NCBI GenBank assembly: GCA_029212745.1
Contig: JARGOL010000003.1
Span: forward strand, 250,312-314,311
Source: Alcanivoracaceae bacterium
Lineage (GTDB): Bacteria > Pseudomonadota > Gammaproteobacteria > Pseudomonadales > Alcanivoracaceae
DNA length: 64,000 nucleotides
Direction: 5' to 3'
The notes under the pieces were generated by a model. It was not told the origin of the DNA, made no database searches, and worked only from the letters and a program-made list of their open reading frames with translations. Position 1 is the stretch's first letter, and the number at the start of each line of letters is the position of its first letter. A program made the position numbers and the translations under genes. Shown here one piece after another: positions 60,481-64,000 of this stretch.

Positions 60481-60906
60481 TTACTTGCCCATCTTCTTCT
60501 TCAGCTGCTCGATGGTCCGCAGTTGGGCCAGCGACTCGGCCAGCATGGCCATGGCCGCAGAGTGGTCCATGTCCGAACGTTGGCCTTCAAGGGCTTCCTT
60601 CGCCTGCTGGCGCGCCTGTTCAGCGGCGGCAGCGTCAATATCCTCTGCACGCAGGGCAGTATCAGCGAGGATGGTAACAATCTTCGGCTGGACCTCAAGG
60701 AATCCGCCGGTCATGTAGAACACTTCCTCTTCACCGTTCTGCTTCTTGACACGTACCGGGCCCGGCTTGAGGCGGGTCAGCAGCGGTGCGTGACCGGGAA
60801 AGATACCCAGGTCACCTTCAACGCCAGCTGCCACGACCATCTCGACGAGGCCAGAGAACATGCTCTCTTCTGCGCTTACGATGTCACAATGCACGGTCAT
60901 TGCCAT
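60481..60906 (-). CDS. atpC: ATP synthase F1 subunit epsilon
   Basis: The 141-residue rotor subunit that couples to gamma and inhibits ATP hydrolysis. The N-terminal beta-sandwich has [44 protein letters not shown], and the C-terminal helical hairpin has [14 protein letters not shown] and the terminal EQLKKKMGK. The start at 60906 has GGAGGAACG upstream. It is the last gene of the operon, 22 bases after atpD. Confidence 0.97.
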   Translation of the reverse strand: MAMTVHCDIVSAEESMFSGLVEMVVAAGVEGDLGIFPGHAPLLTRLKPGPVRVKKQNGEEEVFYMTGGFLEVQPKIVTILADTALRAEDIDAAAAEQARQQAKEALEGQRSDMDHSAAMAMLAESLAQLRTIEQLKKKMGK

Positions 60907-60928
60907 CCCGCGTTCCTCCGGCCGTCAA

Positions 60929-62353
<1,425 letters not shown>

Positions 62354-62368
62354 CTAATGCCGCCGCGT

Positions 62369-63235
62369 TTATACCGCAGCAGCACCACCAACGATTTCGG
62401 AAATTTCCTGGGTAATGGCTGCCTGACGCGCCTTGTTGTACAGCAACTGCAGGTCGTCAATAAGCTTGCCGGCGTTGTCGGTAGCAGCCTTCATGGCAAC
62501 CATCCGTGCCGCCTGCTCACAGGCATTGTTTTCAACCACACCCTGGTAAACCTGGGATTCGATGAACCGCACCAGCAATTCATCAATCAGCTGCTGTGCA
62601 TCGGGCTCGTAGATGTAATCCCAGGGGAACTGCTTCTCGGCACGCTCTTCCTCGTCCGGCTTCAGCGGCAACAGCTGAATGGTGGACGGGCTCTGGGTCA
62701 TGGTATTCACGAACTCGTTGTATACCAGGTTCAGTTGATCGATCTCGCCATTGCTGAACTTGTCCAGCATGGTCTTGATCGAGCCGATCAGGTCGTTCAG
62801 GTGCGGGGTATCGCCAAGACCATTCACCGTGGTTACCACGTTGCCACCAACACTCTTGAAGAAGCTGATGGACTTGGAACCGATCAGGGCGTACTCGACC
62901 TCAATGCCCTGCTCCGTCAGCTCGCGGGACTCGCGCACCACGCGCTTGAGCAGGTTGACGTTGAGACCGCCACAGAGACCGCGATCCGAACTCACCACGA
63001 TAAAACCAACCCGCTTCACCTCACGCTCCTGCATATAGACGTGACGGTATTCCGGGTTGGCATTGGCCAGGTGAGCAATCACCTGGCGCATGCGGGTGGC
63101 GTACGGCTTGGAAGCGGCCATGCGGTCCTGCGCCTTACGCATTTTGCTGGCAGCCACCATCTCCATTGCACGCGTGATCTTCTTCGTGCTCTGGATACTG
63201 GCGATCTTGGTTTTGACCTCTTTTCCGCCGGACAT
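62369..63235 (-). CDS. atpG: ATP synthase F1 subunit gamma
   Basis: Central shaft of F1, 288 residues. The N-terminal helix [32 protein letters not shown] and the C-terminal helix [42 protein letters not shown] pair into the coiled coil that rotates within the alpha-beta hexamer. The segment [16 protein letters not shown] in the Rossmann-like globular domain is typical. It lies between atpA and atpD, with 36 bases to atpD. Confidence 0.98.
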   Translation of the reverse strand: MSGGKEVKTKIASIQSTKKITRAMEMVAASKMRKAQDRMAASKPYATRMRQVIAHLANANPEYRHVYMQEREVKRVGFIVVSSDRGLCGGLNVNLLKRVVRESRELTEQGIEVEYALIGSKSISFFKSVGGNVVTTVNGLGDTPHLNDLIGSIKTMLDKFSNGEIDQLNLVYNEFVNTMTQSPSTIQLLPLKPDEEERAEKQFPWDYIYEPDAQQLIDELLVRFIESQVYQGVVENNACEQAARMVAMKAATDNAGKLIDDLQLLYNKARQAAITQEISEIVGGAAAV

Positions 63236-63257
63236 AGCTCTATCCTTTAATCAGCGT

Positions 63258-64000
63258 TTACCAGGTCTGGCTGGCCTTGAACTTCTCGATGCCTTCCTTG
63301 ATACCGGCCTCGATCTCGTCGTCGTACCCGCCTTTTTCGTTGATCTTGTCCATCAACGCCTTGTTTTCGCTGTTCATGTAGTCGAGCAGGGCAGCCTCGA
63401 AGCTGCCGATCTTGTCGACTTCGATATCGGTCAGGAAGCCTTCGTTGGCCGCGTACAGGACCACACCCATCTCGGCGACGGACATCGGGCTGTACTGCTT
63501 CTGCTTCATCAGCTCGGTGACGCGCTGGCCGTGCTCCAGCTGGGCGCGGGTTTCCGCATCCAGGTCGGAAGCGAACTGGGCGAATGCCGCCAGTTCACGG
63601 TACTGGGCCAGTGCCAGACGGATACCACCGCCGAGCTTCTTGATGATCTTGGTCTGTGCCGCACCACCCACACGGGATACCGAGATACCGGCGTTCATGG
63701 CGGGACGGATACCGGCGTTGAACAGGTCGGTTTCAACGAAGATCTGGCCATCAGTAATGGAGATCACGTTGGTCGGTACGAAAGCGGATACGTCACCAGC
63801 CTGGGTTTCGATCACCGGCAGAGCGGTCAATGAACCGGTCTTGCCCTTGACCTCGCCGTTGGTGAACTTCTCGACGTAGTCAGCGTTCACCCGTGCCGCG
63901 CGCTCCAGCAGACGGGAGTGCAGGTAGAAAACGTCACCGGGGTAGGCTTCACGGCCCGGCGGACGACGCAGCAGCAGGGAGATCTGACGGTAAGCCACCG
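63258..64000 (-). CDS. atpA: ATP synthase F1 subunit alpha, C-terminal part (5' end outside window)
   Basis: The visible 247 codons are the C-terminal half of the roughly 513-residue alpha subunit. They start within the nucleotide-binding domain ([33 protein letters not shown]), include [22 protein letters not shown] and the alpha-signature [17 protein letters not shown] with its conserved Arg finger, and end in the helical domain. The frame is open at the right edge. The rest of the operon (atpB, E, F, H) is expected beyond 64000. Confidence 0.98.
   Translation of the reverse strand, partial: VAYRQISLLLRRPPGREAYPGDVFYLHSRLLERAARVNADYVEKFTNGEVKGKTGSLTALPVIETQAGDVSAFVPTNVISITDGQIFVETDLFNAGIRPAMNAGISVSRVGGAAQTKIIKKLGGGIRLALAQYRELAAFAQFASDLDAETRAQLEHGQRVTELMKQKQYSPMSVAEMGVVLYAANEGFLTDIEVDKIGSFEAALLDYMNSENKALMDKINEKGGYDDEIEAGIKEGIEKFKASQTW

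Overview
The window is chromosomal DNA of a GC-rich gammaproteobacterium, most likely a marine hydrocarbon-degrading Alcanivorax-type organism. The clues are a 54-residue alkane-type rubredoxin in tandem with its NADH reductase, Pseudomonas-like synteny around polA, thrB and znuABC, the sodium-type Mrp antiporter, and the glmU and atp arrangement. The genus is an inference; the class is secure. There are no rRNA or tRNA genes, CRISPR arrays, insertion sequences or prophage genes. Coding density is high, and only one stretch slightly longer than 300 bases lacks a gene.

Layout. 1-4.1 kb: the 5' part of an Mrp antiporter operon (fused mrpA/B, mrpC, and mrpD cut by the window edge). 4.3-15.2 kb: an AAA ATPase, DNA polymerase I, an esterase, an outer-membrane barrel, homoserine kinase, a TIM-barrel-like protein, a small exported protein, the zinc importer znuA / znuCB (divergent) and a small membrane protein. 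15.3-20.5 kb: a methyltransferase, a YjdF-like membrane protein, then a ColR/ColS-type two-component system divergent from an InaA-type kinase and a methyltransferase; this block looks more AT-rich than its surroundings. 20.6-26.7 kb: SCP2-like protein, rubB, rubA, ubiC-ubiA, phoB-phoR, slyX. 26.7-30.3 kb: a manganese (yybP-ykoY) riboswitch in front of a GDT1-family Mn exporter, a REP pair, and an arsR-arsC-acr3-arsH operon with a perfect 13-bp operator palindrome. 30.3-36 kb: pstS-pstC-pstA-pstB-phoU, with PhoB boxes before both pstS and pstC. 36-40.5 kb: TRAP transporter dctQM, an acyl-CoA thioesterase, an orphan solute-binding protein and a convergent dctP. 40.5-45.7 kb: uvrD and a membrane GGDEF-EAL protein with two PAS domains. 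45.8-55.1 kb: barrel proteins, an unusual operon of four exported proteins with a shared N-terminal motif, and a DUF2236/MpaB-type protein. 55.2-64 kb: an acyltransferase-SGNH protein, glmS, glmU, atpC, atpD, atpG and the 3' part of atpA.

How it works together. Phosphate, arsenic, zinc and manganese homeostasis dominate the middle of the window. PhoBR controls itself and pst through Pho boxes, while the arsenic operon sits between phoBR/GDT1 and pst, the likely entry route of arsenate. ColRS-type regulators in Pseudomonas respond to metals and adjust the outer membrane. The least explained parts are the four-gene exported-protein operon at 46.4-52.2 kb and the divergent ColRS/kinase/methyltransferase locus at 16.9-20.5 kb.
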